This document shows positions 1-5,981 of a stretch of DNA of 5,981 bases, piece by piece. The notes beneath the pieces are model-generated. The model had not been told where the DNA came from and made no database searches. It was given only the letters and a program-made list of their open reading frames with translations. The translations under genes were made by a program, and so were the position numbers. This stretch comes from an uncultured Treponema sp. GTDB lineage: Bacteria; Spirochaetota; Spirochaetia; Treponematales; Treponemataceae. Positions within the stretch are counted from its first letter, which is position 1. Each line of letters begins with the position of its first letter. The stretch spans positions 1 to 5,981 of the forward strand of contig CALGGS010000206.1 of the NCBI GenBank assembly GCA_937915735.1. Direction: 5' to 3'.

Positions 1-862
1 CCTCTTTTTTGGCTTCAGAATCCTTTGGAAGGACAGGTGCTACAGAATCAGCTTTTACGATTTCGCTCTGAACCTTTTGATTTTCTGTCTTTTCTGCGGG
101 AAAATCTTCAAAAGTGACTTTTTCAGCCTCGTCCCCAAGCTCCATTTTTTCGTTTTCTATGCTGAATTCTGCGTTCACGAGCTCCGGCTTTTCATTCGCC
201 CTTCTTGTAATTTCCTCGTCTAAGAGCCGCAAGATGACTTCGATTTTTTCTTTTTGGTTTGACTCGCTTTCAACTTCAAGATATTTTTTGTAGTTAGTTC
301 GGGCATCCTCAAGATGGTCGAGCTTTAGCTGGGCATTAGCCCTGTTGAGGAGCGCGGGCGCGTAATTCTCGTCTTCGCTAAGGGCAATTGCATAGCTGGC
401 GTCGGCTCGCATATAGTTTCCCAGGGCATAGCAAGAATTTCCCGCGTTGTATGCGAGCACCTTTTTGTCCGTGCCTTCCTTTGCCATTCCCTGAACGCAA
501 ACCTGAAGTGATTTTTCATAATTTTCGATTTGATAATAGCAGACTCCGAGATAGACATAGACCTTCGGGTCAACATTTTCTTTTTCGAGAGCTTTTTCAA
601 AGTAAACGATTGCCTCTTTTGGCTTATTAAGCTGGAAAAGCTCTTCTCCCTTTTCAAAATCCTCGTTGTAGACTATGACTGCATCGTCCTTTTTAGGATT
701 CGGATTTTTTTTGAGCCTGTCGACGGCATTTTTTGCCTCAACCGTTTTTGTAGTCGTAGGAGTTTTTGAGGATGAAGTCGTTTTTGTATTTTTTTTCTGA
801 GAGAAGGCCGGAAGCAGGAGAGAGGAGATTGTTAGAGCCAAAAAGATTTTTTTGAGATTCAT
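1..862 (-). CDS. Exported tetratricopeptide-repeat protein, 3' end outside window
   Basis: The reading frame on the minus strand is open from an ATG at 862 to the window edge, giving 287 codons with no stop. Residues 1-21 form a signal peptide (Lys at 4-5, hydrophobic core LALTISSLLLP, likely cleavage after A-F-S at 21). No lipobox Cys is present, so a periplasmic soluble protein is expected. A Lys/Thr/Ser-rich linker follows (about 23-45). About four TPR units then span residues 68-200, with typical pairs such as 'YLGVCYYQIENYEKSL' and 'ALLNRANAQLKLDHLEDA'. From about 215 the chain becomes rich in Glu and Lys and looks disordered. TPR arrays are protein-binding scaffolds, so a periplasmic binding or assembly role is possible, but no specific partner can be named. 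The gene is divergent from the dnaG-rpoD operon. No Shine-Dalgarno is visible, and the predicted transcript begins at the ATG itself. Confidence 0.88.
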   Translation of the reverse strand, partial: MNLKKIFLALTISSLLLPAFSQKKNTKTTSSSKTPTTTKTVEAKNAVDRLKKNPNPKKDDAVIVYNEDFEKGEELFQLNKPKEAIVYFEKALEKENVDPKVYVYLGVCYYQIENYEKSLQVCVQGMAKEGTDKKVLAYNAGNSCYALGNYMRADASYAIALSEDENYAPALLNRANAQLKLDHLEDARTNYKKYLEVESESNQKEKIEVILRLLDEEITRRANEKPELVNAEFSIENEKMELGDEAEKVTFEDFPAEKTENQKVQSEIVKADSVAPVLPKDSEAKKE

Positions 863-868
863 AAGGAT

Positions 869-898
869 ATTATAACATAAAAATTCAATTCGTGTTAA
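869..898 (-). promoter_or_regulatory. Leftward sigma-70-type promoter of the TPR gene, extended -10
   Basis: Read on the minus strand, the -35 box TTAACA (898-893, 5 of 6 consensus bases) is followed by an 18-nt spacer and TATAAT (874-869, 6 of 6). The -10 box is preceded by TG plus one base (877-875), an extended -10 motif. Counting the last -10 base as -7 puts the transcription start at 862, the A of the ATG. This is a motif prediction; no transcript data are available. Confidence 0.75.
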
Positions 899-919
899 TT
901 CTTGAATCGTGTTCATTCT
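890..919. repeat. Imperfect 13-bp direct repeat in the divergent promoter region, possible operator
   Basis: TCGTGTTAATTCT (890-902) recurs as TCGTGTTCATTCT (907-919), matching at 12 of 13 positions with a 17-bp period. The left copy covers the -35 box of the leftward promoter (893-898). The right copy ends two bases before the TTGACA of the rightward promoter. An overlapping 6-bp inverted repeat, ATTCAA (883-888) and TTGAAT (902-907), is also present. The placement would suit a regulator acting on both genes. That role is inference, and chance similarity in AT-rich DNA is possible. Confidence 0.4.
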
Positions 920-921
920 CT

Positions 922-950
922 TTGACAAATATTTTTTTACGGATTATAAT
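922..950 (+). promoter_or_regulatory. Rightward consensus sigma-70 promoter of the operon
   Basis: TTGACA (922-927), a 17-nt spacer and TATAAT (945-950) match the primary-sigma consensus at all 12 positions with ideal spacing. The expected transcription start is about 956-957, giving a leader of about 30 nt before the TTG start at 987. The promoter probably drives the whole rightward cluster, because no other non-coding gap long enough for a promoter occurs downstream in the window. Its location also rules out translation of the first gene from the upstream in-frame GTG at 909 on this transcript. Confidence 0.85.
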
Positions 951-974
951 TATCGAGATAATTGCAAAAACTTT

Positions 975-979
975 GGGGA
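975..979 (+). promoter_or_regulatory. Ribosome binding site that sets the TTG start of the hydrolase gene
   Basis: GGGGA lies 7 nt upstream of the TTG at 987. It is a partial match to the Shine-Dalgarno consensus at good spacing. With the predicted transcription start near 957, this supports TTG 987 rather than the earlier in-frame GTG. Confidence 0.6.
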
Positions 980-986
980 TATACCG

Positions 987-1940
987 TTGAATATTCAGTT
1001 TTGGGGAGTGAGGGGGTCAATTCCGACTCCATTATCATCACAGCAAGTAAAATCAAAAATCTTTGCGGCATTACAACGAGTCAAGGCAGAGGACTTGGTT
1101 TCAGACGAGTCAAAAGAAAAGTTCGTTTCAAATCTTCCCTGGTGGATAAGCGGCACTGTCGGCGGAAATACTCCTTGTGTTGAGCTCACTCTAAAATCTT
1201 CTGAAAAAATCATTTTCGATGCCGGAAGCGGTATGCGTGTTATGGGAAAATTTTCCGATAAGCCGGCGGATGGTCATTATCATCTTTTTATGTCACATTT
1301 TCATTGGGACCATATTCAGGGGCTTCCTTTTTTTGACGCGGCATACAATCCGAACATAATTTTTGAAGTTTATTCGCCATTTAAAAATATGAGGGAATAT
1401 CTTTCAAAGCAGATGGTCGCTCCTTTTTATCCTGTAGATTTTTCTGCTATCGAAAAGCACTTTAATTTTCATGTAATTGCTCCGGGGCAGATTCTTGAAA
1501 TCGGAAACTCAAAGATTGCCTGCACTAAAATGTCTCATCCGGGGGATTCATACAGCTATTCCGTAGTTGAAAAGGCAGTCGACGGTAAAGACAAAAAATT
1601 TGTTTATGCTACCGATATAGAGCTCGGCTCAAAGGATTTCGTTTTTACAGAAGAAAAAAGCCGTGTTTTTGAGAATGCCGATGTTATGCTCATCGACTCT
1701 CAGTACACTGTTGAGGAAGCACTCCGAAAGGAAAACTGGGGACATTCAGCCTTCTGCTATGCAATCGATTTTGCAGAGGCATGGAAAATCAAAAAAATGT
1801 TTATGTTCCATCATGAGCCGACTTATGATGACCGAAAACTGAACACTATTCTTGAATCTGCCCGCTGGTACGCAAATTATGTTTCTGGCGGTAACTTGGA
1901 AATTGATGTGGCCTGCGAAGGCACTTCTCTTGATTTGTAA
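987..1940 (+). CDS. Metallo-beta-lactamase-fold metal-dependent hydrolase
   Basis: A 317-residue protein when read from TTG 987. This start is chosen because the protein then opens with MNIQFWGVRGSIPTP, the usual beginning of this family, and because the promoter lies downstream of the alternative GTG at 909. Metal ligands of the fold are visible: H104-x-H106-x-D108-H109 (in SHFHWDH), H184 (SHPG), D210 (YATD), D237 (IDSQY) and H275/H276 near the C-terminus (HHEP). A WGHS motif sits around H253. The sequence resembles the branch of the superfamily related to PhnP and class II cyclic-nucleotide phosphodiesterases, so a phosphodiester substrate is likely but unidentified. About 40 residues (16-57) separate the N-terminal GSIPTP from the GGNT motif, more than in short family members. 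No signal peptide is seen, so it is probably cytoplasmic. It is the first gene of the operon and ends one base before the next. Confidence 0.88.
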   Translation: MNIQFWGVRGSIPTPLSSQQVKSKIFAALQRVKAEDLVSDESKEKFVSNLPWWISGTVGGNTPCVELTLKSSEKIIFDAGSGMRVMGKFSDKPADGHYHLFMSHFHWDHIQGLPFFDAAYNPNIIFEVYSPFKNMREYLSKQMVAPFYPVDFSAIEKHFNFHVIAPGQILEIGNSKIACTKMSHPGDSYSYSVVEKAVDGKDKKFVYATDIELGSKDFVFTEEKSRVFENADVMLIDSQYTVEEALRKENWGHSAFCYAIDFAEAWKIKKMFMFHHEPTYDDRKLNTILESARWYANYVSGGNLEIDVACEGTSLDL

Positions 1941-1941
1941 A

Positions 1942-2142
1942 ATGGACTTGGATAATACTCAAAAAATAAATCAGCTTTCTCTTGATTATCGCTTTAGCGA
2001 GCAGGAAATTCGTCTTTTGGCAAGGTTTTTCCGCAAGAATCAGGAGCAAATTCCTGACGGGCTTCTTGATTTTTCTACAAAAATTGAGCGGGCTATCTAC
2101 AACTCATTGTCAATCGCAGAGGCTCAGGCTTTTTACTCATGA
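1942..2142 (+). CDS. Small conserved-looking protein of unknown function, 66 residues
   Basis: The ATG at 1942 begins one base after the TAA of the hydrolase gene. The TGA stop overlaps the mltG ATG as ATGA (2139-2142). The 66-residue product has no signal peptide, membrane segment or Cys. It looks mostly helical, with a charged and aromatic stretch around 'LLARFFRKNQEQIPDGL' (25-42), and ends in AQAFYS. The tight fit between two real genes in the same direction argues that it is coded rather than accidental. An in-frame TTG at 1852 would give a longer product but would overlap the hydrolase by 89 bases, so it is disfavoured. There is no convincing Shine-Dalgarno, so translation probably relies on ribosomes finishing the upstream gene. 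I do not recognise the family and no function can be assigned. Confidence 0.72.
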   Translation: MDLDNTQKINQLSLDYRFSEQEIRLLARFFRKNQEQIPDGLLDFSTKIERAIYNSLSIAEAQAFYS

Positions 2143-3203
2143 AAAACAAAAAAACTAAAAAAAATCGCTTGTTCTCATTCTTTTTTACCGCTTTAGGATG
2201 TATATTTCTTGCCGTTCTGGCCTGCTTTCTTGCATTTAAGGTTTCCCTTTCTCCCGTGGACTCAGCGTCTGGTGCAAAAACTGTCCGTGTCGAAATTCCT
2301 TCTGGGGTGAGCGTCTCAAAAATAGCGGAGATTTTGGCGGAAAAAGGCCTTATCCGCTCAGACCGTGCTTTTTATATTGCGGCCCGCTTTCCTTATCTTT
2401 CGCTTAGAAAAACGATTCCGTCTCTTCAGGCGGGCTTCTATAGCCTTTCTTCGAGTATGTCTTCTCTCGAAATTATGAGCATCCTTGAAAAAGGTGAGCA
2501 GGAGCTTGTAAAGGTTGCGATTCCTGAGGGACTTACAATCTCAAAGGTTGCCGCAATTCTCGAAAAGAATGAGATTTGCTCCGCCGAGGATTTTATTTCT
2601 GCCTGCTACAATCCGACTTTTCTTGAAAAATATTCAGTTCCGTCCCACAGCTTTGAAGGCTTTTTGTTTCCCGACACATATTTTTTCTCTCCGGAAATGG
2701 GGGCTCAAAAAGCTCTTTTCATAATGGTTGACTCCTTCTTGGATAAAATTTCAGGGCTTCCGTACTTTGCGGGAAAGACACCTGCTCAGTTTTACGATGA
2801 TTTGGTTCTCTCTTCGATTGTCGAGCGTGAATATCGACTTGAAAGCGAGGCTCCCTTAATCGCAAGCGTTTTTAAGAATCGGCTAGAGGCTGGCGTTGGT
2901 CTTTATTCCTGTGCCACTATTGAGTATATTATCACGGAAATTCAGGGGAAAGCTCATCCGGATGTAATTACTTACGACGATTTGAAAATCGACAGCCCTT
3001 ACAACACCTACAAATGGGCGGCTCTTCCTCCGACTCCAATCTCAAATCCTGGTCTTGTCTCGCTTAACGCAGTGGCTTCCGCTCCGAAAACAGATTATTT
3101 TTACTTTACTTTGACCGATTCTGCTGTGGGAAGCCATACATTTACCAATTCGTTTAACGCCCATGTAAAGGCTGGAACTCAGTTCAGAACCAAGAAAAAT
3201 TAA
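2139..3203 (+). CDS. mltG: Endolytic murein transglycosylase MltG (YceG-like)
   Basis: A 354-residue inner-membrane protein, close to the usual length (about 340 in E. coli). A Lys/Arg-rich cytoplasmic N-terminus (1-10) precedes one membrane anchor (about 12-34), so the catalytic part faces the periplasm. Two related LysM-like segments follow, starting 'VRVEIPSGVSVSKIAEIL' (49-66) and 'VKVAIPEGLTISKVAAIL' (124-141). The YceG catalytic domain has the signatures FLFPDTYFF (175-183), SSIVERE with the expected catalytic Glu at 229, SVFKNRL (243-249), SPYNTYKWAALPPTPISNPG (286-305) and SHTF (332-335). The family cleaves nascent peptidoglycan glycan strands and is thought to release or terminate growing strands. 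The start ATG overlaps the stop of the preceding small gene, and the stop codon shares its last base with the dnaG ATG. Only a weak CAGG (2125-2128) lies upstream, which is consistent with translational coupling. Confidence 0.94.
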   Translation: MKNKKTKKNRLFSFFFTALGCIFLAVLACFLAFKVSLSPVDSASGAKTVRVEIPSGVSVSKIAEILAEKGLIRSDRAFYIAARFPYLSLRKTIPSLQAGFYSLSSSMSSLEIMSILEKGEQELVKVAIPEGLTISKVAAILEKNEICSAEDFISACYNPTFLEKYSVPSHSFEGFLFPDTYFFSPEMGAQKALFIMVDSFLDKISGLPYFAGKTPAQFYDDLVLSSIVEREYRLESEAPLIASVFKNRLEAGVGLYSCATIEYIITEIQGKAHPDVITYDDLKIDSPYNTYKWAALPPTPISNPGLVSLNAVASAPKTDYFYFTLTDSAVGSHTFTNSFNAHVKAGTQFRTKKN

Positions 3204-5005
3204 TGCCGGTTATTTCACAGTCCACTAAAGACGAGATTCTCCAAAAAGCTGATATTGTCAGTGTCGTAAGCGATTATGTTAAGCTTGAAGACCGCGGAAA
3301 CCAGTGGTGGGGCTGCTGTCCCTTTCATAACGAAAAAACTCCTTCCTTTTCTGTTACTCCAGATAAAAATATGTACTATTGCTTTGGCTGTCATGAGGGC
3401 GGAGATGTAATTAAATTTGTCATGCAGATGGAGAATGTAAAATTTCCTGAGGCTCTTACGATTCTGGCGAAAAAATTTGGCGTTGAGGTAAAATACGCGA
3501 GCAATTATTCTCCGGCGGGAGAAGAAAAAATTGATAACACGAAGGATTTATACATAGATTTGTACAACAGGACTGCAGATTTGTTCCATTACGGGCTTTT
3601 AAAAACTGACTCCGGAAAATTCGCGCTTGAATACATTATGAAGCGGGGAATCTCAATGGAGACAATCGAAAAGTTCAAGCTCGGATATTCTCCTGCGGAC
3701 AGAACCTGGCTCAAGAAATTCTTAAAGGGAAAGAATTTTAGCGATGAATTCTTGGCTAAATCGGGTCTTTTCAGCAAAAATTATCCTGACATTGCGTTTT
3801 TTTCAGACAGGCTTATGTTCCCGATTTTTGACAGGCGGGGGCAGGCCGTCGCTTTTGGCGGCCGGTTTTTACGCGGGGATGCAGAAAAATCGCCTAAATA
3901 TCTTAACTCTTCCGATTTAATTCAGTACAAAAAGGGCGAGACTCTCTACGCATTTAACTTTGCGAAGAATTCAATCCGTGAAAATAAAAGGGTGATTTTC
4001 TGTGAAGGCTATATGGACTGTATTGCCTATCACCAGTGCGGCATCACTTACGCCGTAGCGCCTCTTGGAACGGCTTTGACCGTAGAGCAGATAAAACTTG
4101 TCCGTGGATTTGCCGACGAAATTCTGCTTTCTTTTGACAGTGACGGGGCCGGTCAGAAAGCTACTTATCGTGCGATTTTAATGTGCCGTGAGCAAGGGCT
4201 TACCGTTAAGATAATTCGCCTTCACAATGCCAAGGATCCTGCAGAAATTATGGTAAATTTTGGTGCGGAAACCTTGACGAATGAAGTAAATAACGCTATA
4301 TTAGATAGTGATTATCTGTTGGGTTTTCTGTCGCAGAGGTACCAAAAGGATACGCCAGAAGGAAAATCTAAGTTTGCGCTTGAATTTTTCCCTTACATAG
4401 ATGCGTTACAGACCGACATACAGAAGGAATCAAGTCTTGAGCTCTTGGGAAGGACTCTAAATATTTCCCTGGAGGCAGTAAAACGAGATTTCAATAATCG
4501 TGAAGATTTAAAAAAGCGGGCCGCAATACCACAGAAGGTTGTCAATGCGCCGAATCAGGGAAAAGTAATAGTAAACGCTGAGTTCCGCGCAGTTCTGGCA
4601 GTCCTATCAGATACAAGTCAGTTTGAGCTGATGCAGAGCCGCTTGTCCGAAAACGATTTTGAAAATCCTTCTGCAAGAACTTTGTTTTCTATTCTTAGGG
4701 AGTGCTACAATTCGGGGGATTTATCTGTAGTTTCTGTGCTGAGTCACTGTGCTAACGACGGCATTAAGAGAGAAATATCTGAGTCACTTTCCAGAGGGGA
4801 GTTTTCTCAGTACACGAAAGAGGCTGTTCAGGAAAGCATAGACTGGCTCGAAATTCAAAGCCTTGAGCGAAAGAAAAAATCCATCCTTAATCAGATAAGC
4901 TCCTTGCAGTCTCAGGTAAGTCTTCCTGCGAATCAAGAATTAATGACAAAGTTATTTGAAGAAAAAAAATTGATTGACGAAAAAATCAATAGGAAGGGAC
5001 AGTAA
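3203..5005 (+). CDS. dnaG: DNA primase DnaG
   Basis: A 600-residue primase that makes RNA primers for replication forks; its length is normal for bacteria. The N-terminal CHC2 zinc finger is intact: C39-P-F-H42, C60 and C63. The RNA-polymerase core carries the family signatures GGRFLRGD (219-226), PKYLNSSDLIQYKKGETLYAF (starting at 231) and the TOPRIM acidic residues E268 (in EGYMD), D312 and D314 (in FDSDGAG). KDPAE (344-348) closes the catalytic core. Residues from about 455 to the end form the more variable helical C-terminal domain expected to bind the replicative helicase DnaB. The ATG shares one base with the mltG stop (TAATG), and no strong Shine-Dalgarno is present, so coupling to mltG translation is likely. 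A few bases before the end lies the ribosome-binding site of rpoD. Confidence 0.98.
   Translation: MPVISQSTKDEILQKADIVSVVSDYVKLEDRGNQWWGCCPFHNEKTPSFSVTPDKNMYYCFGCHEGGDVIKFVMQMENVKFPEALTILAKKFGVEVKYASNYSPAGEEKIDNTKDLYIDLYNRTADLFHYGLLKTDSGKFALEYIMKRGISMETIEKFKLGYSPADRTWLKKFLKGKNFSDEFLAKSGLFSKNYPDIAFFSDRLMFPIFDRRGQAVAFGGRFLRGDAEKSPKYLNSSDLIQYKKGETLYAFNFAKNSIRENKRVIFCEGYMDCIAYHQCGITYAVAPLGTALTVEQIKLVRGFADEILLSFDSDGAGQKATYRAILMCREQGLTVKIIRLHNAKDPAEIMVNFGAETLTNEVNNAILDSDYLLGFLSQRYQKDTPEGKSKFALEFFPYIDALQTDIQKESSLELLGRTLNISLEAVKRDFNNREDLKKRAAIPQKVVNAPNQGKVIVNAEFRAVLAVLSDTSQFELMQSRLSENDFENPSARTLFSILRECYNSGDLSVVSVLSHCANDGIKREISESLSRGEFSQYTKEAVQESIDWLEIQSLERKKKSILNQISSLQSQVSLPANQELMTKLFEEKKLIDEKINRKGQ
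4274..4302 (+). promoter_or_regulatory. Possible internal promoter inside dnaG, reading toward rpoD
   Basis: TTGACG (4274-4279) and TATATT (4297-4302) are separated by 17 nt, and each matches the consensus at 5 of 6 positions. The site is about 700 bases before the rpoD start. In E. coli, rpoD is also served by promoters inside dnaG, so the arrangement is plausible. A chance match inside coding DNA cannot be excluded. Confidence 0.3.
4991..4998 (+). promoter_or_regulatory. Strong ribosome binding site of rpoD
   Basis: AGGAAGGG, inside the last codons of dnaG, lies 9 nt before the rpoD ATG at 5008. It is the best Shine-Dalgarno in the window and supports that start. It suggests rpoD can be translated independently of dnaG, unlike the weakly signalled genes upstream. 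Confidence 0.75.
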
Positions 5006-5007
5006 AT

Positions 5008-5981
5008 ATGGATCAGGAACTAGATCCCAAAGTTCAAAAACTTTTAGAATATGCCAAGGACAAGCCTTTTGTCACTTGGGACGAAATCAACGAAATCTTA
5101 GGTCAGGATTTCATAAATTCCCCGAAAATGGAAGATGTTCTCCAGCTTCTCACCCAGAGCAACATTCAGGTTATGGAAGAAATCGAAGAAGAGCCAGAGC
5201 TTGATGATGACGATGGGGACGATGACAGCCTGCTTGACGATGATGAGGAGGGTGTCGGTGAGGCAGAGGACGAGCTTTCAGAATCCAGGCTTGTAAATGG
5301 TGACAAAGATGCGAATGTTGACGATCCGATTCGTCTGTATCTGCGCGAAATCGGTAAAGAAAAGCTTCTTACCGCTGAGCAGGAGGTCACATATTCTAAG
5401 CAGATGGAGGATGGCGAGAACATCATAAAGGATGTTATCAAAAAATCCGGAATGATGATTCCTGAATTTTTTGCCATTTGCCAGAAGGCTTTTGCAAAAA
5501 TAGATCCTCACGAGCCCGGAAAAGCCCGTAAAGAAATTAACGAGGCTCAGGCAGAAAAAAGGCGCTTAAAGGGCTGCTACGGCGAGAATTTAAAAGCTTG
5601 CAGAGACAATATGAAGCTTTATATGAATCTCAAAAAGCAGCTTTTTGAGGCGAATCAGTCGCGGGAAATCTTTGAGAACGAGCAGATTATCGAGCTTCGG
5701 GCGAAAATTTTGCCTGAGTTGCAGAAAATCAATATTCAGTCTGAAGAAATCGAAAAATTCAGCGACAAGTTTGTTGATGCAACTAAAAAAATCGCTGAAT
5801 ATCGTCGTGAACAAGACAGAAAAATGCGTGAGCTTCGTATTACTAACGCGCAGGAATTGAGAAGCGTTGGCCGCCGGCTCGCGATTCATTCTGAGGCCCG
5901 AAAGCTTGAAGAGTCTTTGGGCTTAAAAAGCGACGAAATCCGGGATTTGTACACTCAGATTCAGAAAATTGACCGCAAGCT
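5008..5981 (+). CDS. rpoD: Primary RNA polymerase sigma factor RpoD, C-terminal part outside window
   Basis: The first 324 codons are present and the frame is open at the edge. Residues 1-56 match sigma-70 region 1.1, the domain that keeps free sigma from binding DNA. A very acidic linker follows (about 57-92, with runs such as DDDDGDDD and LLDDDEE). Region 1.2 starts at 'DDPIRLYLREIG' (105-116) and continues through LLTAEQEVTYSKQME. From about 138 onward the chain is the long, charged, helical non-conserved region found between regions 1.2 and 2 of large group 1 sigma factors. Regions 2-4, which bind the -10 and -35 boxes, are not yet reached. The start follows the dnaG stop by 2 nt and has a strong Shine-Dalgarno. 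The dnaG-rpoD linkage and the intact region 1.1 together make this the housekeeping sigma rather than an alternative one. Confidence 0.95.
   Translation, partial: MDQELDPKVQKLLEYAKDKPFVTWDEINEILGQDFINSPKMEDVLQLLTQSNIQVMEEIEEEPELDDDDGDDDSLLDDDEEGVGEAEDELSESRLVNGDKDANVDDPIRLYLREIGKEKLLTAEQEVTYSKQMEDGENIIKDVIKKSGMMIPEFFAICQKAFAKIDPHEPGKARKEINEAQAEKRRLKGCYGENLKACRDNMKLYMNLKKQLFEANQSREIFENEQIIELRAKILPELQKINIQSEEIEKFSDKFVDATKKIAEYRREQDRKMRELRITNAQELRSVGRRLAIHSEARKLEESLGLKSDEIRDLYTQIQKIDRK

Noticed and set aside
325..657. Minus-strand frame of 110 codons and the plus-strand frames at 388-630 and 530-769
   Set aside because: All overlap the TPR gene, whose signal peptide and repeats are recognisable; their products are basic, low-quality sequences without family features.
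909..986. In-frame GTG at 909 as start of the metallo-hydrolase
   Set aside because: It lies upstream of the TTGACA/TATAAT promoter, lacks a ribosome-binding site, and adds 26 residues that do not resemble the family N-terminus.
1333..1360. TTGACG-N16-CATAAT inside the hydrolase gene as a promoter
   Set aside because: It matches 10 of 12 bases but encodes the well-formed FFDAAYNPNII segment just after the metal-binding motif, and there is no gene start nearby that needs it.
3111..3140. TTGACC near the end of mltG as a promoter for dnaG
   Set aside because: The best -10 candidate at suitable spacing (CATACA) matches only half of the consensus.
5166..5477. Minus-strand frame rich in Ser opposite the start of rpoD
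   Set aside because: The serine runs are the complement of the Asp/Glu codons of the sigma acidic linker; the overlapping rpoD frame is clearly real.
1..5981. Search for tRNA or rRNA genes, CRISPR arrays, insertion sequences and rho-independent terminators
   Set aside because: No cloverleaf, repeat-spacer pattern, transposase or GC stem followed by a T run in a non-coding position was seen; the only non-coding stretch longer than a few bases is 863-986.

Overview
The window looks like a chromosomal segment from a spirochaete, most likely a Treponema of the gut or rumen type. This is inferred from three things: moderately AT-rich DNA, the style of the encoded proteins, and the gene order mltG-dnaG-rpoD without rpsU. 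It cannot be proven from the sequence alone. No mobile elements, RNA genes, CRISPR arrays or broken genes were seen. This is a compact core-genome region.

Layout. Positions 1-862 hold the 5' part of a leftward gene for an exported TPR-repeat protein; its 3' end lies outside the window. Positions 863-986 are a short divergent control region. It carries a leftward extended -10 promoter, a rightward promoter that matches consensus exactly (TTGACA-N17-TATAAT), and an imperfect 13-bp direct repeat lying around and between the two -35 boxes. From 987 to the right edge five genes run rightward with gaps or overlaps of 1-4 bases. They encode a metallo-beta-lactamase-fold hydrolase (TTG start), a 66-residue protein of unknown function, the endolytic murein transglycosylase MltG, DNA primase DnaG and the N-terminal 324 residues of the primary sigma factor RpoD.

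How the genes fit together. The rightward set is a variant of the 'macromolecular synthesis' operon, which joins replication initiation (DnaG) and transcription initiation (RpoD). Here rpsU is absent, and a cell-wall enzyme plus a metallo-hydrolase lie upstream instead. The tight junctions (1-nt gap, ATGA, TAATG, 2-nt gap) suggest one transcript and translational coupling. Clear Shine-Dalgarno-like sequences occur before the first gene (GGGGA) and before rpoD (AGGAAGGG), while the three middle genes have weak or no ribosome-binding site. A possible internal promoter inside dnaG could give rpoD extra transcription.

The most notable points are the probable leaderless start of the TPR gene, the repeat in the divergent promoter region, and the uncharacterised small gene embedded in the operon. 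Nothing seen amounts to a clearly new multi-gene system.
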